From: Certhia americana
Lineage: Eukaryota > Chordata > Aves > Passeriformes > Certhiidae
Direction: 5' to 3'
DNA: 64,000 bases
Assembly (NCBI GenBank): GCA_018697195.1
Contig: CM031866.1
Span: forward strand, 8,225,846 to 8,289,845
Shown here: in pieces, positions 1-12,900 of the stretch
Layout of the letters: each line of letters begins with the position of its first letter
Position numbering within the stretch: position 1 is the stretch's first letter
Notes under the pieces: generated by a model
Databases searched by the model: none
What the model was told of the DNA's origin: nothing
Seen by the model: only the letters and a program-made list of their open reading frames with translations
Position numbers and translations under genes: made by a program

Positions 1-3000
1 CCCCTAGGAAAATTAAACAACTGTTTTAGAGGTTATCTTTCATCAGGGAATTTGTACATCACATAATGAGACTGTAAACTGTCAAATGTGTCTAAGAAAA
101 TATTTCACAGTTTTCACAATCTTTCTATTAAAAATAATACGTTATTTTATTAAGTACAGTGTGCTGAGTCTGTCTGCTATGTTATGCAACTATTAAGACC
201 TACAAATGGACTTGTAAATCTTGTTTTCTCTCGGAAAATAATTTGTTATTAACAATAACAACTGAAATGTCAGTAGTGTATTAGGAACATATTTACACTC
301 CATTGTCCTAGTTTTATTTTCTAATCACTGAATTGACATAAGGAATCTGCTAAGTAGTCCTTCCCCCTTAGAAAAATCTGCAGCTGTTCAGTCTCATTTT
401 GCCCACACCTCATTTCCTGCTGCAGGTCACAACTTTAATAAGTGGCAGGACTTACAGGAAATAAATCATCTACTTAACACTAACCCTTAACCAATTACAG
501 ACCAGTTAAGAGAAAATATATAATAGCTACAAGGAATATGTTATAGTGGTGTCTGCATCTAACTTACCATATAAGATCATTTCTTCCAGTAAGAGGCTCA
601 ATTTAAAATGAACTATAAACCAAACCAGCCCCCAACAGGACATGTCAATACAAAACAGCTTTTGGCTGCCTGAAAGGCCTCTTCATACATAAATGTGCAA
701 CACACTTACTTCAGTGCATTTTACAAAGGCAGAAAGTTATTACCTCTCATTTCAAATGTAGGAAATCTGTGATTTGCCCGAGCAAACTGAGTTACCAGTC
801 AAATCATCAGACTAGAGACCCTCATGCCAACAAAAGCAGTGCTCAGAAAAGGGTATCCACAGGGATATCCACAAAAGGAAGAGAGAAGCATCCAAGGAGC
901 TGTCACCCATTTCCATCAAGGCCCAAGTGTACATCTTTTGTAAGGCAGGCCCTGCCACATGTACCCTCTGCAGCTGCCCTGCACAAATGCCCTGTTTGGT
1001 GATGGAACACATCAGTGCACATTCAGTGGCTGGTGCAGAGGAAGTTCCTTTTTGCAGATTCAAAAAGTAACGTGTGATGAAGGTCAGTGACACACTGACT
1101 CCAGTATTACCCATAAAACATTTAGAGGAAGAATAGTTGAATTTAGCTTTAACTAAAAAACAGTTGAAAAATGTTTTTTTCCACTTTAAAACGGACGCTT
1201 TTAGAGTAGATGCTAAATTATCAGCTTCTGGTTTACATCTCCTTAGCATAAGTATGATTTCCTGCCAAATGTTCAGAATACTTCAAGCAAATACTGCAAT
1301 TATTTTTTCTGAAATAAACACCTTCTTACGTTACAGTTTTTATATCGTCAATTTCTAGGAAGGATGTTTAAATATAACAATTTATTTTGGATGTAATAAA
1401 ATATGAGCTTTATTAATTTCATTCTTGTGTATTCCACCAGAGTGAAAAATACTACAGTAAAACAATAATACAACTAAGGAGTCCTGGAAAAAACATTAAC
1501 TACTGAACCACTTAATATCTTTTTGCATCTTGGTTTTTCATTAGAGGAATTGCTAAAGATAGCCAGGAGGTAGTGGGTGTGGATATCTTTAAAGTAAGGA
1601 AATAACTACTGAATTCACATGTGTTTGACAGTATTTGAGAGAAAGCAGGTTTGAGGGGCCCATCTGTCCTTACTTGGTCGGGAATTGAATCCCATCCTGA
1701 TAACAACCAGCAATCAGTCACAGCACAGAACCTCAAATAAAAGTCGGATTATGACCAGTTCAGAATACATGAACTGCTGCTCTGAAGGGGAACCAAGGGC
1801 AGCCCGTGCTCCACAGACACAGCCCGGGTTTGCAGATGTGCACACATGTGCAGGACTGCTCCTCTGGAGAACAACCAGGGTCAGCCTGCTGTGCTTCCTG
1901 CACCTCCCCACAGGCTGCTCCGCTCGCCCCGGCAGACCCTGCAGATCCCTTTTCAGGATGCCTCACATTCCTTTAGCAGTACTACAGACATTCCACCCTC
2001 ACCGAAGCACTCTCTGATATGGTCCAAAAGTCTCACGGGGGTGCTAAATTTGGTGTTTCTCTGCGGCAGAGACAATATTACCAGAAAGTGTTTTATTTGC
2101 ATTAGAGATGACTAAGCTCACCGCCACAGCAGCAGTCAAGCTCTGCAACCCACAGATCTGTCAAGAAGTCTGACAGCAGGAGATTTTTGTAACCTGACAG
2201 AGATAATTATGACCTAGGGCAGTCTTTCCTTGATATGAAGTAAATTATGGGAAAAAACAAACGTGGGATATTTGGACTTCTGAACTGAGATGAGGGCTTG
2301 GAAGAAACGGGACATAACTGACCATAAGGGACTCCTCCTTCTCCTAGGGACAGCTTTGAAACAATAGTTATGGTTGTCCAAGTCTGGCTCCAAAACGATA
2401 TGTTCCAAAGGTCTCCGGTTCTCAGCTGAATGTAATTCATATTCTTAAAGAAACACAAGGCTCTGTAAACCCACTTAAAATGGTTATGTTGTACATTTCC
2501 CATTAAATCAGTAGGGTCCAGCTAAAAGCTAAAAGCAGTGAACTCTTAGGAAAACACAAGGGGAAATTGCTACCCTGAAATCCATACTGAGAATTTTCGA
2601 TTGCCCTTTTTTTTTTCCCCTTTGCAGTATTTCTTTGAAAGTTAATTGCTGACCATTGTCTAAAGCTGAATACAAATTCGCCCAAAATCATCTGGAACAC
2701 GTAGAAACACTAGACTCTAATGTGTGAGCTCAGATTAAGACTCACCTTAAAAACTGAGAAACAGGTGAGAGATTGTGTCTCTATTCTAATATTGGTTTCA
2801 GGATAGGGATTCCCAGCAGCACGTGAGTCATGTCCCTCCACTCTCACCCAGACACTTTCTCAGCAAATGTATGCACACTATACACAGCACTTGCTGATTA
2901 AGCTCCTGGATTGCTTCTACTTTAGATGGCAAGGTTTGATCCTGTTTCTATGGTGTTAATGTGGATTTAGATGTTGGATCTCAATGAGAGCAAGATCAGA

Positions 3001-4017
3001 CTCCCTGCTATGGTAAGACTGGGAGCTAATCCCCAGGATCAAAATAAAGGAGCCACATTCCTAAACTCAATCCAATTCAGCAGGTTTTATTTATTTTTCC
3101 ATGTGGGCCATGGTGGACCCATTTACTGTTTCTGCATATGGGCCAGTTGGGATTTTTCCCTCTCTCCTCTTACAGCAGGCCAGAGGGTTTATTTCAGGTC
3201 TATAAAAAAGTGTTTCTTTCTATGTATTTGCTCAGAACTTATTTGCTGGTTCCCTGGTTCTGATCAAAGACCTTTGTGCTCTCAGAGTACAAACAATCCA
3301 GAACAAGTACAGCACACAGGAACTAAACATCTCAAAATATTTTGGAATCTTATTGCAGTGGCTTCCTTCATCCACTCTGGCATCAGGCATAATTTTAGAA
3401 GGCACTGCTGCTGGGCTTTGTGCTGATCAGCCTAATGAGAGCAAAGACAAATACATACACTAGAGAAAACATAAAAGACATACAGTAAACAGCCTTTCAA
3501 GAGAAGGGATGTTAAGGAAATGTAGTGCAAAATAAGTAATGAAATAGCCGATATTCTTACACAGAAATTTCTCAAAGAAAAAAGGGACCCTATAAGTACA
3601 GAAGGAGACTTCATACTACCTGCAACAGCCTCAAGTAAACCAATCAAAGGAAAGTGATATCTAGACTGGAACAGTTGGTGCTGAAGTCCCAGGATCGACG
3701 CTACAAAATCACAGGTTGGGACTAATTCTAGTCTGACCCCACAGACTGGAAATCCTGTAGCTGCTGGAGAGCATCAGGTGCTTTTCTGGGATACATCTTC
3801 TGATTTAGCTTCATCCAAAAAACTCCAATTTTTGTTCTCCAAGACCACTCTGTGATGTGAACTGATGAGCAGTATGTTAGGGCCATGTTGAAATTTGCTT
3901 CAAAAAACATGTTCCTTATCCATAGTGAAACACTAATGCCTTGGCATTCTATCCCTCCCCACACAAGTTTTCCTGCCAAACCAGTCCCAATTCCCTCTTC
4001 TGGCTCTACACATGGTT

Positions 4018-4250
4018 GATTTTTCCCCTTCCTCTCCAAGTGTTTTTGACTCTATCTCCCACCCAGACTCCTTATCTAATCTCAGTCTCCTCTTCCTCTT
4101 TTCCTTGACTCAGTGTGTCTGTACAGCCAGTCCTACATCCTCCACCCACCTTCTCACATCTGCCTTTCCTTCACTGCATGAACTAATGGCAAATTCTTCT
4201 GTTCAGCTCATCTCATCTTTCCTCTCCTCATGCGATCTCATCACTCCCCA
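4018..4250. repeat. Pyrimidine-rich tract (CT-rich low complexity)
   Basis: The plus strand is strongly enriched in C and T for about 230 bases, with CTTCCTCT, CTCCTCTTCCTCTTTTCC and CCACCCACCTTCTC blocks. No perfect tandem unit is visible. Open frames across it are composition artefacts. Confidence 0.7.
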
Positions 4251-7200
4251 TCATAAGTCTGAAGCTCAGGAGATTAGAAGCTCTCCACAAATCTCTTCTG
4301 AATGCCTGAATGTGAGGTAGGAGGCATCACAGATTTCATCCCATGGCACCTGCTCCACACTGCAGTAAAGCAGAAAGCAAGAGCAACCTCAAGGAAAGAT
4401 TTTAATAGTTCATTTCTGGAACAGCAACATGTTAATGCATTCTAAGGAGGCTGCACACATGCGATCTGTTTCTAGTCAGGACTTGTTACAAGCTAGAGAA
4501 CACTTAAAAGGATAAGTTTTCAGAAATTTCAGCTGTTAACATCCAAGAAGATTGCACAGAAACTGAAGGGAAAGGTGGGATTTTTTGTAAAGGTTGTAGC
4601 AAAATATGTGTTGATGTTCACAGACATTGCAAAAGACACATCCATGACCAGAAGATCATTGCCTGCCAAATTTCAACTCCCTGGTCCGTGATCAAGTCCA
4701 ATAAGGGGAGATATTAAAGAAAGGTTTCAAGAATGTTTTGACAGTGGGAAGCAACATGTTTTTCTCCTCTGTGTCCTTGGAATATGCTGAGCTGTTTTGG
4801 CTGAATTTTCTCCAAAACACAGAGCACCTGGCATGAGAAGTTTCTGACACAACTGTCTAATTTTTGCAAATAATCCCTCATATAAAATGAAGTATCAGGC
4901 AGCCTTGACAATTGGGGTTGCTAGCTCCATGTATACTGATTTCCAAAGAGGGAAAAAATGTGAGGCAGAAAGCTGTCACAAAGTTGAGCTGGCTGATGAC
5001 ACAGAAGATGGAGCTGTGCCAAAGGTCTCTGTTTAGATAATTGACCAAAGTGAAATTAGGTTTTTGGTTGAGCCTGCATGGGAATGATGACATACATCAT
5101 GTGAGAAGAAGTGACCAATGGTATATTACACTAAGTGCCATAGGAAATAAAGCACATGGCAAAATGAAATTCAAAGAATACAAAGCCAACACCAGCTTTT
5201 ATAAGAAGATCTTTAGCAAAACATTAAGAAGGTCAAAACCTGCAAGTATCTTGTAGTTTGGGAATCAAATAAAACCAGACTGGGACAACAAGGCCATGCC
5301 TTCAACTTCACCCCCATTGAACCAGCATCTTTTCTTCTTTGTTGGTATCAGGACCAGAACACTTTCCTACCATTTCTTGCCAACAGTGGTGCAGAAAGGA
5401 GATATATGAGGGCCCAATCCCACAATATTTCCATGTGCACAAAGAGCAGTAGAGTTAATGGGAGTTCCATGCATTTAGTACTAGAAACTTCATGCCCATG
5501 ATATCTCATTTCCCAGTGGGATGGTACATTTTACAACCTATTACACTTTTTGTTTGAATATCGTTAGTCAAACCTTTAATCATTTTACCAGAATGTTAGA
5601 ATCTGGCTTGCTGACAGAAGTTTAACTTACTTTGTCTTTCAAAGACAATTAAGTGTTAGTGAAAAAAAATAAACTTTTGAAATAACTGTCCATTTCATAT
5701 CTGCAAAACAGTAAGCTCCCTTTCACTGCTGTTTAACTTTCTGATCAAAGACATTAATTTAATGTAAAAATATATAAAAAATATAATAAAACAAAATTAG
5801 TCCTTCCTGAGAAATCATTTGCTATCAATGCCTAAATTTCTTTGTTTTAAAATATGGGCTAAGATAACCAAGCACTTTTATTTTCCCTTATGCCTCTTTT
5901 TATACTAAAACCTTGGCTCTTGCTTTCTCTCCAGTTCTTTAATTTGCCTCATTGAACAGTAAAATTTACATCCTGCTCACAGCCTCAGGCTTCCTCTTAA
6001 ATACATGTCTGTCATGTGTCAATACTTTCTCAACACTAGTTCTGAAAGCTTACAAATGACTCCTTGGAAGGTAATGTGCCTCCCTTCACTGATATTTTAC
6101 CACAAAGAAAGGATGGCTGTATTTCCACATTTCATTCACACACAGGATGATTATATGGATCTCATTGCATAGTGTTGAACAACTTGACCCAAAAAATACT
6201 TTGGCACCATCACAATAACCAAGAAAAACATCAAGTTCTGAATTTAGTAGCATGTGTACTGTTTTGCTTATGCCAGAGATAATTCATTCACATCATCCAG
6301 CCTACTGCAGTGCAAGATAAACCCAAAACTTGGCAAAACAGATATCTTTTCTCAGAATCTTCCTTGGTCTTTAATTTTAAAGGACTCTTAAAGAGACACT
6401 GAGTTACAACAGAGGAAACAATGAACCATGGGCATTCTTCATAACCTTCAAGGCAATGGGAGACCTTCCACCAAGTGATGTCAGCTGTAGGCAGCTCTTA
6501 CCTGAGCCTGAATACCACAAGTGAAATTAATATTTTCTGTCACAAAATGACAGTTTCAAAACCATATCCCTTTATCATTTTATCTTTACTGTACTTCCAT
6601 CCTAAGCAGCAATTAAATGTGAAACTTTTTATTTCACTTATCATGAACTATACAATCAGAGTCATCAATCCAACAAGTTTATTTGGGCTGCCTTAGAACT
6701 AGCTATGATGTCCCTAGGAATCATCCTTCTCCAGGAGAATCTCTGTTGCTGTAAAACTGGAATAGACAACACAATTCCTCTCAGTTCCAGCTGACCTTCA
6801 CATCTGAAAGGGAAAGAGCTATTTTGTGCATCTCTATCCCTATATATTTGTATCAATCTGCATATAGACACAAAACAAATACAGCTTGGAGACACAACAA
6901 AAATATTTGCTTTACAAGTGGTTGTTCTATGATGACCAGAAGCTCTGAGTCTTTGATATGGCAAATGAATAAAAGTGGCTCCCATGAAAATTCTTTTTCA
7001 GCTCATTGTAAGCATTCAAGATATTTTCTCACTCTTTCATGATGAAAAGTTTTATAAATTACTGAACTACACCCTTCCCTAAACAAAAAAGACCTCTAGT
7101 CAAAGCAAGGCAAAGGCTAACACTGATAGAGCATCTAATATGTAAAAAAGACTCTGACTTGTGGAAAATTATCCTATGAATTTAAAACTTGCTGCCACAC

Positions 7201-8027
7201 AACCAGTCACTTTTCAATTTGGACTGGTTTTGCTGTACATTTGTACTGAATTACAGAAATTATGCACCTGCACAGTGGTGCCCAACACCACACTGCAAAG
7301 CAATAAGCATTGAGATAACAAAGAAACCACTCCAAATTATATCCAGACTGAAGCATACTGCAAAAAGTGGCATTAAAACCCCCATGGGAATAGTTATATA
7401 TACCCAATAAGATTTCAGCATGATTCAATATACAAAGATCTTCCAAAATCAGGGCACAAGTGAAATCTTTGCAGGCTGAAATACAACAGTATTAAAACAT
7501 AGGCAGCTGTCAGAGGCAGGTGCTTAATCCATTAAAAAGAAAACCTGGTTGGATTTGAACTTTGAGCATTGACTTTAAGAGCACCCTTCTACCTGGTGAC
7601 TTTGCAGGAAGGTAATTAACCCCAAAGGCCCCATCCCCATGTGACAAATGTTTGTGACAAATACACACTGTGAGTTTAGAAAAAGAAAAAAATTATTTGA
7701 GGCAACAATTCATATGGTAAACACATGGGACATATGCTGTGAGATTCCAAGGAGCATCATCTGTGAGGGTGGAGAGACCAGTGTCAGAGGGGTCTTCATA
7801 TGGAAAATCTTGCCTGCATATCAAAATAGCCAGACTTTTCAGACTCCAGTAAAGAGTCAAATTCCAATACCCTTATTCTTTTATAATTCATATTTTCAAT
7901 ATGACTGAGATCTGCAGAGCTACTCCCAGTAAGATGTTATTATTTTGAGAAAGAATTGTGACGTTTGAGCCAAACACACAAAAAAGATGGAAGTATTAGT
8001 CCTTTTCACTTTGTTTTCTGTACCACA

Positions 8028-8060
8028 CAAGTTAAGTAACTTGCCCCTGAAGTTCAACTG
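8028..8060 (-). repeat. MIR-like CORE-SINE relic
   Basis: The minus strand reads GGGCAAGTTACTTAACTTG. This agrees almost perfectly with the conserved core segment GGGCAAGTTACTTAACCT of MIR-type SINEs. The flanks have diverged beyond recognition by eye, so only the core is annotated. Confidence 0.45.
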
Positions 8061-8544
8061 TCTCCAGACACCACAAAAAAAATCCAAAAGCAAAAAAACC
8101 CAAAAAGTTAAACTAAAAAAAATAATTAATTAATTCAAACGTTAATTTGAAAACCAGGTACTTTTGAGCACAGGCCACTATTTCCACAAAACCCTCTATA
8201 AGATGTTTCCATGATTTGAAAACATTGCTGCAGCATCACATATACTGCAACACGAGGATACCCTCTAAAATAAGATGTGCATCTTGATGGTTATTCCTGA
8301 TAGAATGAATTGAGCAGCTCTATTAAAAAATCCCACATATCTCAAATTCTTTCCTAGCTATACCCTAACGTGTGGTATCCCTCACGGAATTTCAATAGAC
8401 TAATCTAGCACAGACTTTAGAATAAGTAGCTTTGTAAAATTGCAAACAAGTATATGGTTAAAAGGTCACTGCAATATGCATGCTAATATACAAGGAGAAA
8501 ACATAGTCAAGGATAAATTACCATAGGATCAATTTGCAACCTAC

Positions 8545-8671
8545 TTTTTTCTGGTGAGACATGAGCCTTAGCTTGTCCCCTCACAAGCCTGCATGTTGAG
8601 CCATCTCCTGCACAGATTCCACAGTTGTCTTCCTTGGCATTGCTCCCAAGTTGTCGATCACAGCCTACTGC
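8545..8671 (-). CDS. ADAMTSL3: ADAMTSL3 coding exon: end of cysteine-rich module and start of spacer (127 nt)
   Basis: On the minus strand, after a GTTGGCAG acceptor, 42 codons plus one base read [20 protein letters not shown], then [20 protein letters not shown], then EK. The donor is GTAGGT, leaving phase 1. CGxCxGDxSTCxLVRG is the invariant ADAMTS/ADAMTSL motif where the cysteine-rich module meets the spacer. AVGCD follows directly on GICQ of the upstream exon. From memory, human ADAMTSL3 continues HVSPEKREENVIAV, so an exon boundary inside the codon after EK is expected. There is no ATG-led ORF here, so the exon is easily missed. Both splice sites look weak: the acceptor's pyrimidine tract is interrupted, and the donor is preceded by a run of A. 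The next spacer exon was not found down to position 1. Confidence 0.95.
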
Positions 8672-9925
8672 CTGCCAACATCAACACCACAGTCAGGAGG
8701 AGGGCAAAGCTGTAGTAGACATGCTCAGGTTTCTGGAATTTTATTTATTATGTTATCCTTTTGATTTTATGAGTTGGCCTCATTCTATCAAAGCATATCT
8801 TGCCATTTAGGATTTTAAAAGCATGCTGTCATTTCCATGATTTTAATGATGAACCACAACAACTGATATATTAAGCTATTCAAGCATAGGAAATACATGA
8901 ACCCATTTCCCACTACTTATGTGAATGAATACCATTGAGCATTATTCTTTTCAACACAAGGCATAAGTACGTTACTTACAATTTGGTTTTCATCACCTGT
9001 TTAATTGTGTCTGAGAAAGGATAAATGCAATTAAATAATCCAAGTTAAAAATTTAAAGGGCCCTCAGCCTTCAGCTTCATAGACAGGGAGTTGAGGGCAG
9101 TGCTAACATTCTAGTGTCTTGGCCATTCAGAATTTAACTGGCACCTGTGTAGGTCTATTTGTCATTTACATCAATGTCAATTACATACACATTTGCTAAC
9201 CAGCTTTGAAAAAACTTGGACGATTCAATTCTCACCTTTTGATTTTTTCTGGTTTATGAATATAAGACCCATTCTATAAAACTTTCCAACGATTATTATA
9301 AAAACACCCAAACTTAAACAGGGCCAAAAATTCAAAAAGCAATTTTAAAAAAACCTTTCAACGGAAAACCCTCCAAATTATAATGAAAACATTTTTCCAG
9401 GTTTTTATTTCCACAAGAAAGATGGGAGTGAGAATGGAAAGACAAAGAATAGACAAAATTGACTAAAAGCACCTTCTTGATGAATGGAAGATAAATATTT
9501 GGCCTCACCTATCTCACTCTTCACCATTTCATAGAAGAATTTTTCAGGGAGTACCAAGTGCTGAACAATGTGGTAAAAAAAGCCTGATCTCCAGCTTCAA
9601 GCTTTCTCAAGTCAGCCTACATGCCTCTTACCTTCACATATCCCTGAGAAGGGCAGCTAATTTGTAATGGGTGCACATATTTAACAAAAACCTAAACTGA
9701 CAAATGGATAGAAAACCCTCTGGAAACTCACAGTTAAAAGCAGTGCTAGAATTCTGAAACTGGCCAGCACACGCCTCTTCCTATATAAAAATGCTTGGAA
9801 GGGGCAGTCTCAGCTGCCAAGATCCACTGCTCTGTGCTGTGCCAAAACTGACACACGATCCCCTTGGAGGGGTGAGGAGCGAGTCCACACATAAGAGGCA
9901 GGGCTGGGTCTTCCAGCCTGAGTTA

Positions 9926-9946
9926 ACACACACACACACACACACA
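9926..9946. repeat. (AC)n microsatellite
   Basis: About ten perfect AC units are followed by an interrupted AGAGACACACAAATCACACAG extension to about 9965. Confidence 0.97.
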
Positions 9947-12900
9947 GAGACACACAAATCACACAGAGCCATTGCCAAACACGGAGAAATGCAATCTCAA
10001 AGTTTCACATGTCCATGGAAAAGAAAACAAAGCAGCTCCACCTCCCCCTTCTGCCCCTTTCCCTTATTTCCCCAATTCCCTACAGCCTGAATTCCCTTTA
10101 GAGGAGGGCATTAATGGGAACAGTTTTCAGTACTTCACTTCAGAGATCTGCAGTGATGGCATCTCTTTCCTAAGGGCTTCAGACCTTTCTAGCAGAGAAA
10201 CCTACAATAGTAGCAGGAAATTATTTTATTCCTGCAACTGAAGGGGACCTTAATCCTATGTAGCTCAGCAAGGAATTAATTTAAAAAAGAAATAAGCCAC
10301 TTAACACTAAGAGTAAATCATTTCAGTTTTAACAAAAACTTTGTTGGAAAAATAAAGCAAATTTACACACATGTAAACTCAGACCATCTCAGAACAAGTG
10401 CTTATTTACCACACAGAAGGCATGTGGGAACCCTGCACTATAATTTAGGCATGGAATACAGATTAAAGTATTTGCACTTGAAGTTGTTTAGCATTAGCTC
10501 TGGGTTCATCATTGACATCCAGAAAAATATAAAAAGAAAAAGGTTGTAAAAAAATGACTATAAACAAATCTGCCTTCACACTTTATAAACAATTAACATT
10601 GAGAAATGAAAGAAAACACCATTTAAGAAACAGAAACTGACTGGGCCACTCCGTGAATCAGAAAGCAGATGAAGTGTCATGGGATGCAATAACACAGTGC
10701 TCAACACATTAGCCTCAGCATTGACAACTCTTTCAGTTCCCAGCTCCACAACAGACTTTCTCTTCGGACCTTAGAAAACTCCTGTGCTTTTCCATTCCAG
10801 TCCATGGAAGGGGTCTAGCTGCAGATCCCCAGCGGACAGAGATGTTGCATGAATTAATCTCCTAAAGTTTGTGGAGCATGCAGATGGTGCAGTGATGTCT
10901 CCATCACATCGTACCAGTGGTTGAGTCTGTATTTCTCCTTGTAAGACTTTTAAAGTAGTTACTGCTTTCCACTGATTCTCCTTCCCTTATTCACATAAAG
11001 ATACTACTAGAACACAGAGGTAAGTTGTATCACTGCAAGTGTGATCTCTCCACAGACATCTCAAACATATCTCCATTTCATACTGTAACCTCTTCTTCTA
11101 AATATTAAAAAACTGTTTATTCACTCACCAATTAATCTCAATGGAAAAAATAAGCTGCACATTGTGATACCCTGTGTGGAAAAGTGCTATTTTGCTTAGT
11201 TTAAGCTCTTGCATATTTGTAGGCTACAGATGCTGCAGGTCTTTAGTGGGAGGAGGGCACTGCACAAGCAGAGCAGGACCAGCCCATTAGAGCCCATCAA
11301 GACAATAACAAACATCCAGACTGGACTCATACACACAGCCCCTGTGAAAACAAACTCCCTTTGGGTGTAACAAAAATTACACAACTGTGCAAACACAAGG
11401 CATTATTGTGTCCTACATGGAATGTAGGAAAAGATAATCAGCACAGCAGCGTACTTTAGAGGACTGTTTCATATAGTGTATTATTGCTCATTTTTTAATA
11501 ATACACAAATGCCACAGAAATAAAACAGGAGTGCTAGCTGCAAGGGACTTGGATGTGGGAAAAGGTTTACAGCTCCCCTGACAGCGAAGGTGGTGTGTTC
11601 AGCTAGATGCATTCGCCCTCTGCAGATTTCCTTTCCAGATTATGTTTACATCAGCTGTTACAAATATGAATATCAAGCAATGATATCTGGGAACACAATT
11701 TAGAAAACAACTCATATTATAATCACAATTTTGACTTGAAGTGAGCAGGGAATCTCAGATTTTGTTCAACAGGAAGCACACAAAAATTTCACAGGTTTTT
11801 AAGTGACAAGATGCAAATTTAGAGATAATTCAAGAAGCAATCTTAGTGAGTGAACACTGGGATGGGACATACTTTAAACCTCAGAGTCTAGAGCCAGCCT
11901 TTTTTATCTGTTTGTGAACCCTTGATAGGGTATTTCTCAGGTGAGCTGAACAGCCACAAATTTCACCAGAAGAAGAGGAAGCTCTAAGGTATAGCCTTGG
12001 AAACTGGGTCTCAAAAACATATGGCATTGTGTCACCAAATATTACAAATTTAAGGTATTAATATTTTATCCAATAACTACTGGGGAGGGGGGAAGTGTTT
12101 GATGAAACATTTTCAAGACAGTAAATTTGGTTATTTGCAAATAAAGCTGCAAGAAGGACACGAAAATGATAAATGGCAACAGCCTTCCTCCGCTCACACA
12201 CCACCTCCGCCAGCCAAGGAGACTGATGATTTTCACAATTAAGGCATTTAGTAGGATTAATTTACCCCACATTGCTTGCTGTTTACAGAGCAAAGGGATC
12301 AACTATAAATATTACAGGCAGACTGGGAAAACATCTGCAGGCTTTTAGGGCATACTCAGAAATAATATTAGGTGATTTTAACATGGGCTGAATAAATGAA
12401 ACAAGTGATAACACAAACTGTGTAATGGAAGGATTGGGACCCTGCTAACTGAAGAAATTTGTAATCATGAATATCATCATCCCAAAAAAAAGATATAGGT
12501 ATTATAATGGCCAGGTTGTAATTGAGCTCCTCAGACAGCAGGGAGAATATTCACTGATATGTAACAAAACAAATGGCAAGTAGAAACTAAATATATAAAT
12601 AGTATTGAGGAAATAGGCACTTTGTGAATTTATAAAATTGTCCATGATGGGATAGCAATGAATTTGGATATGGCAGGATTATTTTCAGAAACGGGTTTCC
12701 AATTACTATTTTTGGACAGAACCTGAAGACGTTACCTCTCTGTTCTTACAAAAGAAAAAAAAAATATGAAAAAAGAGTTATATATAGTTTTCTCACAAGC
12801 AGCTAGATAGAAAGCATCTGGTTAAGCAGTGAACAAAACCACTCATCTGCTTCAACAAACCTTAGCATGGCAGGGCTGTTGTGGAAGAATCCTGACGGGT

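Larger units (their letters stand above)
1..8544 (-). other. ADAMTSL3: ADAMTSL3 intron (partial) downstream of the 127-nt exon
   Basis: This is non-coding sequence on the downstream side of the 8545-8671 exon. I searched the minus strand for the expected spacer continuation (VPLGSRSVRI- and GPAHLFIES-like peptides) and did not see it, so the intron probably runs past the window edge. Contents are a GC-richer patch at about 1780-1970, a pyrimidine-rich tract at about 4018-4250, a possible ancient repeat near 5405-5475, a weak tRNA-like SINE candidate near 7545-7620 and a MIR-like core near 8028-8060. The open frames here (for example 2971-3426) show no recognisable domain and are treated as chance. 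Confidence 0.8.

Noticed and set aside
2971..3426. 151-codon plus-strand ORF, the second longest in the window
   Set aside because: No domain or family resemblance, no promoter context, biased by T-rich sequence, and antisense to the ADAMTSL3 intron. Treated as chance.
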